54,276 bases of DNA from Ectocarpus siliculosus (taxonomy: Eukaryota; Sar; Phaeophyceae; Ectocarpales; Ectocarpaceae). Position 1 is the first letter of the stretch, and the number at the start of each line of letters is the position of its first letter. The position numbers and the translations under genes were made by a program. A model generated the notes under the pieces. It did no database searches. It worked only from the letters and a program-made list of their open reading frames with translations, and had not been told where the DNA came from. The stretch covers positions 3,867,642-3,921,917 of the forward strand of contig FN649736.1 in NCBI GenBank assembly GCA_000310025.1, in the 5' to 3' direction. Shown here piece after piece: positions 32,636 to 45,120 of the stretch.

Positions 32636-34099
32636 TTAGTAGTAGCAGTTGCTGGTGCCGTGGGCAGTGTTCTCGTGCGGCGGGTTCGGGTAGTAGCCGT
32701 AGGGGTGGCCGTTGCCGATGTGGCCGTTGCTGTAGTGCTGCTCCGCGTCGCCGCCGTAACATGGTGCGGAAATAGTTCGCTGGGTCACAGTGGCGGCGCT
32801 GCTGTACTGATGCGCGGAAATCGCCATCGGCCACGGTTGCTGTTGGCCGTTAGAGGGCGGGCGAGGGGGGGGCGGTTGACCATGCTCCGCGTGCTTACCC
32901 CCACCACCACTCCGCGGTTGCCCCCTGCTCGCAAGCCCACCAGGCCCACGCTCTCCTTGATGATACTCGTGGCCTCGCCCTGGTCCAGGCCCTCTCATCC
33001 TCCTCCTGAACCTGCTGCCGTTCCCTCTATCCCCATTTTGGACACCTCCCCCGTCCCGACCACTGCTGGAAGCGACCGGGTCGTACCCCGCCCCATCCTG
33101 GCCATCCTCCTCCCGCTGGATCTGCACATACCCGCGCTCGTAGGCGCCTGTGACCACATCCTCGACGTGCTCTATGGTTAAATCTTCTGTGGCGATGAGA
33201 ATATGCTTCTCAACCTTGAAAGCGGGGGGTAGGTTGAGGGCCAAATGCATTGGAGGATCGGGGAAAGTCACACCAAGGCAAGCAAGCCGGCCTCGCAGAA
33301 CCGCGAACCTATCGAAGTACGACTGTGGAGACTCGTTGCTTTCCATGCGAAACTCGTGATGTTCGGCTTTCAAACGAAACTTCTCTCTTGCAGCGCGACG
33401 TTCGTAGTACGTGCAAAATATCTTCCACCCTTCACTTGGGCTCCCCGCTGCCAAAATCTGCGTGAGAATCGGCATACACGTGATCGATGAAATCAAAATG
33501 TTCCACGCCTTGGTTGATCTCTCGATCAAGTCTTCCGAATACTTTTCTCGAAGTGAGTCTAGGTCATCACCACCAGTAGTAGGTCCTACCCTGATAGGCA
33601 CCTCACGAATTACCACATCCGTCAAGCCCTCCTGAGCAAATATCGCCAAAAGAGTCGATTTGAAAACCAAAAACCTCGTCTGCAAGTCCTCCTCCCTCTC
33701 AGTCACCCCCGTCCAAGGCTCTACACACAGCTCAAGACCTTTCGGTGTCAAACGCAAAATGCCTGCACCAACACGACCCTCATGATGTTGTTGATGTTGA
33801 ACGCTGAGCCCCGCCGTGATGGCTCGCGCGAGTGTATCAACGATTCCGTCGGAGGGAGAAGCTGCTGGAGAATTCCTCGGATTATCTGCTGTCGTCCCTG
33901 GTATCACTGCTGGAACGCTCGTGTGGGTTGCTGCCTCTGGCGATCCCGCTGGAAGGCCTGTCCGGCTGGTGTCGCCGCCTTTCGAGACATGTTCCTCGCT
34001 GATGCGTTGAACTTCTCTCTTATTGTACTCCTCGATTCCTTGACTCACTCCCCTTGTCATCCCCTCTTTTATGCAATCCTGCAATGCAGTAAAGTCCAT
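32636..34099 (-). CDS. retrotransposon gag-like protein, intronless, no pol adjacent
   Basis: Uninterrupted 487-residue ORF starting at the ATG 34097-34099. Residues about 125-325 form an alpha-helical block of the copia-type gag kind: AWNILISSITCMPILTQIL, then WKIFCTYYERRAAREKFRL, SPQSYFDRFAVLRGRLACLG and EHVEDVVTGAYERGY. This is the capsid-like region that packages element RNA. The C-terminal third is Gly/Arg-rich (GSRFRRRMRGPGPGRG, about 361-376), then Pro-, Gln- and Tyr-rich. The usual CCHC zinc knuckle is absent, so the basic RG segment may bind nucleic acid instead. No protease, integrase or reverse transcriptase follows. It may be a non-autonomous element, a truncated copy or a domesticated gag. 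The gag assignment rests on pattern resemblance, not on a search. Confidence 0.65.
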   Translation of the reverse strand: MDFTALQDCIKEGMTRGVSQGIEEYNKREVQRISEEHVSKGGDTSRTGLPAGSPEAATHTSVPAVIPGTTADNPRNSPAASPSDGIVDTLARAITAGLSVQHQQHHEGRVGAGILRLTPKGLELCVEPWTGVTEREEDLQTRFLVFKSTLLAIFAQEGLTDVVIREVPIRVGPTTGGDDLDSLREKYSEDLIERSTKAWNILISSITCMPILTQILAAGSPSEGWKIFCTYYERRAAREKFRLKAEHHEFRMESNESPQSYFDRFAVLRGRLACLGVTFPDPPMHLALNLPPAFKVEKHILIATEDLTIEHVEDVVTGAYERGYVQIQREEDGQDGAGYDPVASSSGRDGGGVQNGDRGNGSRFRRRMRGPGPGRGHEYHQGERGPGGLASRGQPRSGGGGKHAEHGQPPPPRPPSNGQQQPWPMAISAHQYSSAATVTQRTISAPCYGGDAEQHYSNGHIGNGHPYGYYPNPPHENTAHGTSNCYY

Positions 34100-35529
34100 G
34101 ATGACTCACGCCGAACCCCAAGTTTGTTGAGTGAAGGCACCAGGAGATGAACTTGGCCCGCGACATGGATGGTGCAGTCAAGCTCGACGCACAGCCGGCG
34201 AGGGGGGGTGTGTGAAAAATACCCCGGTGCGGTCTGTGTGACCCCCCGTCTACGATGACGATGATCACCATTATCATGGTGAAGACTGATGCCAGCACCA
34301 ATGGGACGAATACTCAGAAAAAGCCGCTCTCCTGTGCGAGTCTGTGATGGACCAGAAGAAGAGTACGCCCTGAGTCCCTCTGCAAACGAATGCCATGGTT
34401 CAACAGGTTTGAGGCACCCGAGGAAACCGCGCAGAAATTTCCCACACCCTCACCTTTGAGGATCCGACCGCAATCTCCGTACTCTAGATACATACCGCGG
34501 CTGTCGACATGTATTTCTAGAGTTGGCACGGGGGTACGATCGCACGGCGGTGGTGCCAACCCTGTGATTTGGCTGCTGTATAGTATGCATACATGGGGTG
34601 AAGAACACTCGGTCGAGACAGCTTTTGAAAGCCTCGCTTGCCAACCCTCTCGCCCGATGAGGGTCAAGACAAATCGCTGCCCTTTTACTTTCGTCGTTCA
34701 TTGCCAACACGGTGTGTGTGCAGAGACGCGCCCCCCTCTACCCATCACCCTTTTATTGGTAGCGTCAGGGGAGAACTCCAACACCTCGGATGCTGCTGTG
34801 GTGGCGCCGCCGCCGCTTCAGTTTTGAGCTGTCCGCAACGACGGCCGTCTCCCCGGCCGCCACTACAGTAGCAATCTAGGCGACGCTCTAGATACAGCAG
34901 TCGCGGATAGCTCCGGGGCGCAAGGCGATATGTATGTATAAAATTTCGATGCTCAGGAAATGGAATCCACATCGTTCAAACCGGATATTCGTCATTTCTA
35001 GTTGGCAATAAAGGCGAACACAACTAGCAAATTCAGCAACACCATCCACGGCAGCGTACATCGCAAACAGGTTCGCATTGATCAGACAGCCCACCCTACG
35101 CACGGTTGGCAACCATTTGCTGCATCCACACTCTGCACCCCTTCCAAAATGTTGGCCTGGGCCTAAAGCACCTGCTCGGGCTGAACCATGTTGAATGTCA
35201 GCAGTATTTTAGAAATCAGGGTTGCTACAACTGGAACAGCCTCAAGATCCTACGAGACCATCCTAGCATCCTCGATATGGGATATGATGCCCAAGGAGTT
35301 TGAAGCAACATCGATGCAGAATCTACACGGCGGATTGGTGTACAACATCACGAAGCTTGTGGCGGCACCCTTTCGTAGCTCCTGTGATATTTGTCGTTCA
35401 CCTGAACACACGAAGGCGAAAAAAAGCACCGACGGATTTACGAACGGGTTCAGCGTGGCGGGCATGGGTACTTCCAACATTATCGCGGGGCGCTCGACCG
35501 CCCTAAGAACCGCACCTTGTCGTACCGCC
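34100..35529. other. intergenic; possible 5' part of the gag element
   Basis: Immediately upstream (gene sense) of gag. A leader with TGGTGCCTTCACTC lies just before the ORF and might be a primer-binding site, but no LTR ends could be defined. No other gene is seen up to the end of HMG-CoA synthase. Confidence 0.35.
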
Positions 35530-38500
35530 TCAGAAGGGCCGCTGACTCTCAACACTGTACAAGTAACCGTTTCGTGTTTTCGCCGCGCGCAGGGGGCAGG
35601 ATGTCTGATGCCTCGCTCTGCAATAGGACCCGGCTGCTACCGGCTTGACGATGGAAGCGGCTACTTCATACTTCTTGCGTATGACCTTCTTCTATGCGGG
35701 GCAAAGAAACGCTGGAGGACGAAGCCGTCTCTGCACCCTCACATAAACTCCAAGAATTCGCACATACATTTTACAAATGTACCTGCGAACACCAACATGA
35801 GCAATGAGCTAAGTCTCGAAAGTCTCGCTTCGCTCAGGAGACAAGAAATCCTGTCTAAAACATGTGGCGCTTTGTACGCATTTGCCGCTCTAGAGGCTTT
35901 GTTGCACGTTGTCGTGCACCTGCATGAACGTGTGGCGGCACGGCCAGTTGCCTATCCTCATACATTCCCTCTAGCGTACTTGCCACGAACACACCGCCTC
36001 ACCTCGGTCAGGTAGAACGTTCCCGGGAACAGCGCATCCGTCGCCCCGCTAGGGGTATACCCAGCCTTCCCGTACGTCTGCTCCCTCAGGTTCATAGCCT
36101 AAAAAGCAGCAGTTGAAAAAGGGAGAGTGTAGGATTTTCAAGAAGGCAGAAGAGGCGTGAAACAACATAGTGGAATCTCCGTCACAGGGGGTGATTGGGT
36201 CGCCGGTCACGGGAAAAACAAAAATCAGAAAGCGAGGAAACGAGGGATCCTGTACTCTACGTGCACGCTATGAACAGCTACACTCAAAAAAAACTTTTGC
36301 GGAGAAACACCCACCCGACAACAAGAGAGGCCGGATTCATGTTACCATATATTTTTGGCTTAAGAGACAAACTTCACAAACTAAAATGGGTACCGGTTAA
36401 GCCGTGGAGACGTTGCAAAAAGCGTGCCTTCCGAATAGACGGCTGTGCGTCCCTATGCGGCTTGCCTGTGCGAAGTCCTCGGGCCTACGTCCAAGTCGGT
36501 TCGCCAGGCGGTCCTTGATGGCCATAGCCTTCTGCATGCCTCCGAGGGAGAACTGCCCTCTGCACGTCGTTGATCGCCTCGCCTTGAAGCTGTGAGAAAA
36601 ACGGAGACAAAGAAAACAAGAGGTCAATCTCTACTTTTTGGCACCACGAGGTGCAATGGACAATTAAGATTCGACCTGAGATATTGGGTCCCGATAACAC
36701 AAATCGTAAAAAAATGCCCATAACAAAACAAAACAACGCATTATATTCAAATATATCGACGAATCCATCTCTATCCACAGATGAGGGTCCAGGATAAATT
36801 ACGGAAGCGCTAAATAGCAGCGCTGCTTTTTGATGGGCACAAAACTGACAAAACACAAGGTGGAAACAGAGGAGCATGAACCGGATCATCATTGCAAGTG
36901 AGTGGGTGTTATATGTGAGCATTGCCGTTTGATATCGATTAACACCACTCGGACTCATAATCAACGAAGCACACAGACAAAAATTCGTCCGTCGCAAGTG
37001 CGTCTTTGCAAGCATTCCGACCATTTGTGGCTTCTGCCAAAACATTTACACATCGTCCTTGCCTGATTCCTGTGCTTTCTTTTTCCACACTCCGCAAGGC
37101 CCAAGAAGAAACGACTTTCAAGGGTGAACGCAAACAAGGGACAACAACAAACTACACCAAAAAGACGGAGATGATTCCCATGCGCGTCATTGGAGAAAGC
37201 CGATGCATGTAGCAAACGAAGCAGAAAAAAAGCCATCATAAGTGTGCAGATCCGCTGTTCCCGAGCACAGCTCCTCATTGGAAGCCTCTCGGCACGAAGA
37301 AGGACCAACTCGTCAAAGGCAAACAACAACGCTGGTAACATTTCGTTCATGGCTCAAATGTGCCGCCGAGAGGAGGAAAAAATCGTGCCACCCTCAGTAA
37401 AACCCACTCCGACGCAAACACTCGTCTTGAAGATGCGTAGACCCGAAATGTTGCTCGGCTGCGAGGCCGTTGATGGCGACTTCAAATTCGTGGCAACAAC
37501 GACACTCGAGAGAAAAATGACAACTAAAACAACAACATTCACGAACAAATCGCAACAACACGACAGCAGTGTTCAGGACATGCTCACCTGTAGGCAGTCG
37601 CGATGAAGCCGGACCCGTAGCTAAACATGAAGACGCGGGCTCCCCCGCCGTCCTCCAGAGCGGTCCCCTTATCGGCCACCACCGAGACGAGACCAGCAAA
37701 CACCGAGGCAGTGTAGCAATTGCCCACCTGAAAATGTAGCAGCAGGCAGCGTAAGGGATCCTTTTTAACTCAGTGAAACCCACGTGTAAGCGGCGCGGAA
37801 AAGTGAACCACCATGGAAAGCACCCGTCGACACATCACTCGCCCAATCCCCCCTCTGCTGACGTGCGCCAGCACCACCCTCTCCTTCTCAGCCTGCCATC
37901 ATCGCCTGCGAAGCGAATAGAAACCGGTCAACCTTTTCAGCTGTCCGTGTTACCGAACCCTCCGTCTTCCAAAGTGGCCAGCTGAAAATGAGATCACGGC
38001 ACCTCAAGTTGGCCCCGCTACCAACGCCCCACCTATCAAGTTGACGTCCCCTGTTGCCCCGATCACTACCCCGCACCGCACACCTCCCGATCCATCTCCC
38101 CGGGGGATCAACCGCCAAGTTACAAGACCTTGCGGCTCCCGGCTGACACTCCTCATTTAAACACGGTCCATCTACCGCCGAACAAACCAATGTCGTGAAG
38201 TGCGCAGGTCTGCACGCCACCGCTCCGTCTTCTCTAACCTCAAGCTCGAAAACAACCGCCTACTATCTGTCTTGCACAGCACGCCTCGAAAAATCAAGAG
38301 AAAATGTTCAAGGTGGCCTCGTTATCACGGTGAAAGATCTCCCCCCCCTATCTACCAGCTCTGACCCTCTCCTCATCCCCTTCTCCTGGCAGGACATCCA
38401 CTCTTCAGACCGTACCTCGCGGCTGACTGTGGACGCTGGAAGACAACGCGCCTTGAACTCGCCAGCCGACGCCTTGCGGAAGGCCGCGTCTATCTCTCGG

Positions 38501-41500
38501 TCCGCGTACGTGCCCCCCAGCTCAACCGTGCGCCATCCCTCCGCGGCCGCCGCCGGCAGATCCCGGAACCCTTCCGCGGAAGGGTCCGAGCGGAAATCAA
38601 GGAACGACATCCTGGACGTCAGGATGAACGGCGCGGGGCGTACAACAGGGTTGAGTGTCGGGGGGGCGGGGGCGGAGGGTGAGATACACGGTGATTACTA
38701 CTTGCCTTTTCTCCATGAAACTGCAACTGCAGCCCGCGACCGACAATCATCCTATGCTGATATTGCAAAATACTATGTAGCGCAAAATCCATTTTGGGTT
38801 GTGGAGGTGCTAACGTACCAAGCGTATTCTACGAGTGGAGCAATCACCGTGCTGTCGTAATGAAAAATCTATCTACACACATCTCAAACGCTTTCGTCTA
38901 CACATGTCTGGCGCTGGAAGTAACTAACGTGCTGTAGCGCAAGATCTGCCGTCCACGCTTGCCTGCGCGAACGGCCTAATTCAAACGCCACACAAAACGG
39001 TTCAAAAAACGCGATGGTTTCACTGCAAAGCCCCCGACACGAGAGGACAACCGCGGCTGCAAAGCAAAGCAGAACCACAAGACAGATGAGACCTGTGCCG
39101 ACAAGCACGGCTAAACGACGGCCCGAACACCTACCTCGCAAAGCCCTTCTGCACCAGCTTGTTGTAAGGTGCGTGAAGGCTCACGAAGTCGAACGAGTCC
39201 ACCGTCACAGCCGCTGGGGGGGTGGTCGCACCCCCGCTCTGCGTCACCCCTGATGATGCCGCCAGTCTTTCTTGCCTGCGCGCCCAACAAAAAACTAACG
39301 GGGTTACTATTCTCTCTCTTGTGCGAATTTTCTCTCTCTGGCCCCCGGTGTCGTGTCACTTCCTCTCGCGAGAAAGTGTTTTCAAATCCAGACACATTCT
39401 TTTTCGATGCACTCTCGCCCCCTCTCTTTCTATCTCTCCTCTCAGACATGTGAAACTAGGAATGTGGGACACCGAACCCCTTCGCTTGCGCCACCGTCCC
39501 CGCGGTCTGAGGGTTAAGCGTGAGCGCTCGCTCCAAAGGCGATTGATTACCTGGCTGCCGCCTTTGCCCTGAAGCCGGCGTAGCACTTGTCCACGGACTC
39601 TAAATATACCGACTGGTTTCGGGTTGTTGAGGAGCGGGGAATCGAGGGGAACGCGTTCACGCGCTAACATCAGACACGACAAGCATGGCCGGCAAGGTGG
39701 GAACGCAACCAGGAATCTTCCCGCATGAAGCACTCACTCACGCCGAGGGGATCGAACAGGAGCAGCTTGCAAAACACGTGCGCAAGCACGCGCAAAGGTA
39801 GTCACGCCTACCCCCCTTCTGTGCTCTATATCGAGGAGGGAGGGTGTGTGGGGGGGGGCAACGGGAAACGGATACATTAAAGGGTTTCGTGTCCTGTTTC
39901 GGCGGGCAAAAATGCGGAAATAAAGAGAAGGCAAAGCAGCAGAACAATGAAAACACAAAGTAACTCCACACGTTCTCGCAGAAGGATATATAAAGAAAAC
40001 AAAAAAAGATGCTCCATTCGTAGTGACGTTGAAGGAAAAAACAACCAATTGAAACTACGGAAGACCGCAAGCGCTTCGCGCACCACGCGTGACGTCATTT
40101 CCAAGACTAGGTATCTTCGCAGCCCGCACCTGGGACAGCCTCCCGTCGACTTCTGCGTACTCGGAGTGCTTGGGCTTGTAAAAGTCGTACGCATCTCGGG
40201 AGTGAGTCGACCTGGATGCGCAAAACAAAAACCAGTATGCAGATGGGCGAGAACACAAAAACAAAACAATAAAACTCACACGAATGCGAAGAGAGATAGT
40301 AGTAGTTCGAATAACGTTGTTTCCAGAGCAACAAAAAAACTAACCGGGGACAGAGAGGGCAAGGCTAGAGAGAGGGGCCTCCTGGTAGTACTCGTGGCGC
40401 CGGGTGAACACCGACGCCAAGCCTATGATTGCATGCCGCGCAGCCTTGTATTCTTAAACGGAGGACGAGGCGAGGCGAACTATCGCACAGCAGTGAGTGG
40501 CTTGACGAGCGCGCCCAAGACTCCAGGAAAGTGTGGCACGTATCGAACAGCAGGTAAGTCGAGGTTGACACGCTTCCAATCGTGGTGCTGCACAAGGGGT
40601 GGACTCGTCGCCGGATGCGGACAAGAACTTTGCGCGACCGCAAAACGGCGCGGTGACTCCCCTGCGGCGCGGGACATCATACTCCAGCGTACATACCCTA
40701 TGCGGCAAAGGTTATTGGAGACGATTGGGTTGGCGTGAGCACGGCGAGCTGCTTCGCGCGTGACGTCGCAGCACTGGCACAAACACGCACCGTGTCGTGT
40801 CGTTAGGGTTTTGTGGCATGCGGCACGCACCGGAGGCCCGGCTCCAGGACCAGAGGCGCGTCGGGACCGACGAGCATCGCCACCGCGCCGCAACCACCGG
40901 TCGGGCGGGCGGGGCCGGCCTCGTAGACAGCGATGTCACCGCACACCACTAGGGCATAGCGACCGTCCCATTCGCTGTCAGGAGGCAAGAACGACAACAA
41001 CACGCACAAAGACGAAACGCAGAAGAAAGCGACGGAAGGGGCAGGCACAGCACGAGGAACAGAGAGTTTGCGCGGGAAAACGGGGCGACAAGATAAGCCA
41101 AAAAAGGTGCGCGTGTGGGTACCCATGCAGGATGAAGCCCTCAAGAATTGGTTTTCGCTAGCCTAGTCTTTGACGAGCCGGGACAAAGAGCACGCGCTTG
41201 TGATCAGTCCATCTGCCTCTTGTTGACGGGGGAAGCCAAACCTGTGGCCCGAAAGCGTACGTGTGTTCAACTACAACCCCCCGACCTTGGTTGTCCTTCT
41301 CTATTTGGACGCTAGGTGAATGACCCTCACCCTACAGCATGCAAAACACGAGTGCTGGAACACCATCCTCATCATGGTTCCGGGCGCCGAGCTTGTTCAA
41401 CTATACTAGCAGACGCCAGACAACCACGGGTTTGTGGTACTGAGGGCAGGATCTGTGCTCAGGACGGCGATACCGGTTGTGGCCGTACGGCAAGAGGTTC

Positions 41501-43597
41501 AGGGCAAGACCCGGTGGTGGCTGTACGGCAAGAGGATAGGGCAAGGCGAAACCGTTGCGTATTTATGGCACCACTTCGCCTGATATGTGGCTCATAACGA
41601 GCCAGAAAAACGGCTGCGAATTGTACCCCGCCTCCTCGCTCTCCCCACTTGTCTCGCCAGAAGACTGACGCCGTTCACCAACAAGCAGGTTTAGAGAGGT
41701 CCATGATACTTGAAGAAAAAAAACACACACACAAATGCATAGAGTATGTTCTCGTACTTATATCCCGCAATGAGACTGACGGCGTTTCATTAGTCAGCCA
41801 GCTATAGCGCGGTCGGCGGTAATCAAAGACGAAACACAGAACGCAAGCCTTCTTCCCTTTTCAACGCTCACCTGCTCTCGACCCATGCCACCGAGTTGAA
41901 GAGAGCCGCACTGCCGCCGTAGCAGGCATTGTACGAGGTCACGCCCTCCACGTCCGTGTTACTCTCGCCCAGGAGGGGCATGAGCCAGGTCTTGGCCGAC
42001 TTAGACTTGTCCAGCAGCGTTTCCGTTCCGACCTAACAACAGAGGCGATTTCCGAGCAAGCAGGCGGGAAATCTGGTGAGGGTGGGTGTGGCATGAGTTT
42101 GCAGCTCTCCCTCTATTCATGTGTGCGCGAGGCACGCAGGACGTCAACTTTGTCATTTTCTCATCGCACAGTAGTTGTCGTTTGTCTTTCAGTGATGAGA
42201 GCGTGTGCAGCAACGTCCCGCAACCACACCACGGCAAGTTGGGACATCCGTATCCCCTAACCCGCCCGTCATCCACACAACTGGGTCGTCCGTGCTCGGC
42301 ATGTGATAGACTTCCCCAAAACTGGGTACCACGGGGGTACTAGCGTCAACGGCAAAGCCAACGAGCCAGAGAGCCATCCCGTTCCACCTCGTACTCGCAG
42401 ATCTCTTTCAGGGTGGCTATCAACCCCCCTCCCTACCCACCTCAAGCCTCCCGATCTTGGCCGGATCAATGTCGTATTTCTCCAGCAGGCTCTGCATGAC
42501 TGTCATCAGCACGGAGTTGATGTCCTCCCTGACATGGTCGCGGCAGGTAAACCATGGCGTGTAGCAAGGTATCCGTCAGCAGCAGCGGCAGCGGCAGCGG
42601 CAGCGGCACCGGAAAGTAGATACGCAATGACAACGGGACCAAAAATGCTGTTGAACATCTAGCAGCGAGCAAGCACCGGGGCGGAGCCCAGTGCGCAGTG
42701 GTTACTGTCGTTTTGAAGTCTGGTTGGCCGAAGCGGAGCACAAGCCAGACCTAGACCATCGATGTGTGCGGCACGCTAAAAACACTCCTCAGTTTGCTGG
42801 ACACCCCCGGGAAAACACCTGCATGCCAACCAATGAAGCACCATGTTGCGCAAGCCCCCTCCCCCGAAAGCCTGGTACCCTCTGTTCCACTCCTGTAGGT
42901 GACGTGGAGATTCACGAACCAGCGTAAAGGCCGCGCAAAACGGCTATGCCATGACAATCATCAGTACGACCCCCATCGGTGGTTTTCCCGCTCATCCATA
43001 CACGCCTACCAGACGACGTTGTTGTTGGAGCGAATCGAACACAGCAGTAAAATGTCTCCACGACAAGGACATCATATCACAAAATTAGACCCGAACGCCG
43101 TCATGCAGCCCCCCCTCAGCGCCTCCTTACCTATCATCCACGAAGGCCAGTTTGTTCTGCCCGAGCCCGACCGTGTATTTTCCCTCGCAGCCATCGGTCT
43201 TCTCCAGGTCCGACTTTTGTATTCAAGAAACGCGCACAAAACAACACAAAAGCGTTCTCCTTCATGATCTGTCAAGATTGATGTCGTTCCGCTTGTTGGC
43301 GAGTTTTTAGGGCCCATCCGTCCGTGTGTACGCGGGCAAGCATGTACCGTCGTGCCAGGAGTGCTGCCATCCGCGTGAATCGGGGAAATACAAGCTCGAT
43401 GGTGTACATCTAATCGGGAGGAGGGCAGGGTAAGCGGAGTTGAGGGACAGCAGCGAGCGAGGGGTGTACTATACTATGCAAGGACAATATCTATCTTCCT
43501 GTGTAGGAGCAGGGTGGATTCGTGTTTGAACTACAGCAGCCCCCGCCTAGACGGCAAATCATCAATAACGTACTGTTTCGAGTCTACCCCAGTGTGT

Positions 43598-43631
<34 letters not shown>

Positions 43632-44256
43632 GCAAGAGGATATTCAGGCGCATGACCGCGCAATTTTGAGAGCATTCATGCTACTGTAGTTTCAGGGAGG
43701 TGCCCTTGTGGACGAACATATACTTTCGCTTATGATCTCACGCAGGGTTTACAAGCGTTGAAATGCCTTGAAACATTGTTGCTGCATGGGTCTTGGCACT
43801 ACTACAGTTAGTGTTCACCACCGGGTACAGTATCATACAAAAGCTCTGTTCTCTCGTACGTGCAAACATGGTAGTCTTCCGTTGTGTCCCCGCGTTGTTT
43901 CAGAAAAGCTCGGAACTTCGCCGCATGCACACCAACATTAGTATTTGGGTGCTGCTGTAGTTGGTCCGTGACCGCCGAAGGCGTCCGCGTCAGTGCAGTT
44001 GGACCAGTACATGCACTAGATATTAGAGGGTACTGAGAGGAGACCGGGACGGCTTGTGTAGACAACAACAACAGCAACAACAAATACACACCTGCTCCAC
44101 GTACGATCGCGGAAAATACATGTCCATCGCAAGAATCCCAACATTTGAAGGACGGCAAGTCCCGCCTGCTGCTGCTGCTGCTGCTGCCGCCGCCGCCGCC
44201 GCCGCCTCGTTTGCATGGAATTCCCTGAAGTTATAAATTACGATATCCACGTACAT
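35530..44256 (-). CDS. HMGCS: hydroxymethylglutaryl-CoA synthase
   Basis: Thirteen exons: 44092-44224 (or to an upstream ATG at 44256), 43131-43213, 42441-42528, 41872-42032, 40831-40974, 40130-40211, 39551-39612, 39135-39275, 38416-38611, 37588-37727, 36466-36589, 36003-36098, and a tentative last exon 35530-35691. Phases match throughout, giving about 536 residues. It condenses acetyl-CoA with acetoacetyl-CoA in the mevalonate pathway. Family blocks: [37 protein letters not shown] (catalytic Glu), NACYGG (nucleophile Cys), [35 protein letters not shown] (catalytic His), [18 protein letters not shown] and [12 protein letters not shown]. Oddities: 13 alanines near the N-terminus from GCG/GCA repeats, a Ser/Thr/Pro/Gly-rich insert before the His block, a GC donor after 36466, and an unconserved C-terminus. 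The start is uncertain because the 44092-44224 exon could join an upstream ATG exon. Confidence 0.92.
43598..43635. repeat. (CAG)n trinucleotide tract
   Basis: About ten AGC/CAG units with one AAG interruption, inside the first HMG-CoA synthase intron. Confidence 0.85.
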
Positions 44257-44894
44257 ACGCGTGCATATGCAGAAGCCGTAGATATACCGTCGGGTCACTT
44301 GTTGCTAGGTAGGTACTTCGTAACCTGTGTGAAGATTGTTGTGAATGGTAGCCCCACCCAACTCGATCTCCAAACTCCTGTTGACCCAGCACTACACAGC
44401 CGTACATAATGTACAGCAGGCACCTTTTAAGTGCAGCCCAGCGAAGAAAAGGCTAGCTTTCGCGCATTTGAGGATGACTGCAGATCACGTGAACAACGTA
44501 CGGTCGCTTGCGCATAGCGCTCTGTGTAGTGCGTTACTGCAGTGCTGCGCTTGCACAGAACATGACATGTTGGAACAATGGCAACAGGCCGCACACCAAT
44601 CTCGCATTCTGATATTTGAGTAACACTCACGCCATATTTCTCCGACGATCTTGCCCCCTCTAGTCGCGACACTGCCCCCCTGTAGGTCGGACACAGCAGT
44701 AGGTGGTGACAGAGCAGAGAGGGAGAGCACTGCTGCTGACTTGTCTGCCTCAATGTTTGCGCTCCGCAGATTCATTCGTACATGCATCAGGGGGTGCCGT
44801 GCCGCTGTAGTTCTGTCTGCGGGCCCTTGTGTCTCTGCTTTTTGTGCGCTCACAACTCACAAGCCAAGCAGCAAGCAGCAAAAGCTCAAGGCTA
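44257..44894. other. divergent intergenic space, HMG-CoA synthase to H3 variant
   Basis: Some 640 bases between the 5' end of HMG-CoA synthase (-) and the upstream promoter copy of the H3 variant (+). It must contain the HMG-CoA synthase promoter. No exon is seen. Confidence 0.45.
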
Positions 44895-45120
44895 CTCTGA
44901 TCCCCCACTCTCTCTTGCCGCGTCGCTCTCCCGCTCTCTCGCTCCCTCTAGCATATATATCCTCCATACAGGACATCGACAAGGAACGCATGTAAGCTCG
45001 GCGAATCTCAGTGTCCGACCTGTGTGTGTTTGTTTTCATCCGAGCTGCAAATTTGAAATTGCTCTCTTCTTCTTCTGTTGGTCACGTTTGGTCGAATGAA
45101 AGCTGTTTGTGGCTTTGGAC
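44895..45120 (+). repeat. promoter/first-exon duplicate, copy A
   Basis: Copy A of a diverged duplication whose other member is 45545-45770. Both run TCCCTCTAGC, a TATA-like box, a short spacer, AT|GTAAGC, a related CTC-rich segment, GAGCT and a later GAATGAAA. Copy A has its AT at 44990-44991. It may be an alternative upstream promoter and first exon of the H3 variant. Confidence 0.55.
44953..44960 (+). promoter_or_regulatory. TATA-like box, copy A
   Basis: ATATATAT follows a CT-rich stretch and TCCCTCTAGC, about 31 bases upstream of the AT|GTAAGC in copy A. The spacing would put transcription start only a few bases before the AT. Confidence 0.4.

Noticed and set aside
34100-34160. LTR and primer-binding site upstream of gag
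   Set aside because: TGGTGCC before the ORF is suggestive, but no TG...CA terminal repeat could be matched on the other side.
43808-44158. 116-codon minus-strand frame overlapping the HMG-CoA synthase N-terminal exon
   Set aside because: Wrong frame relative to [11 protein letters not shown]; it runs into the first intron by chance.
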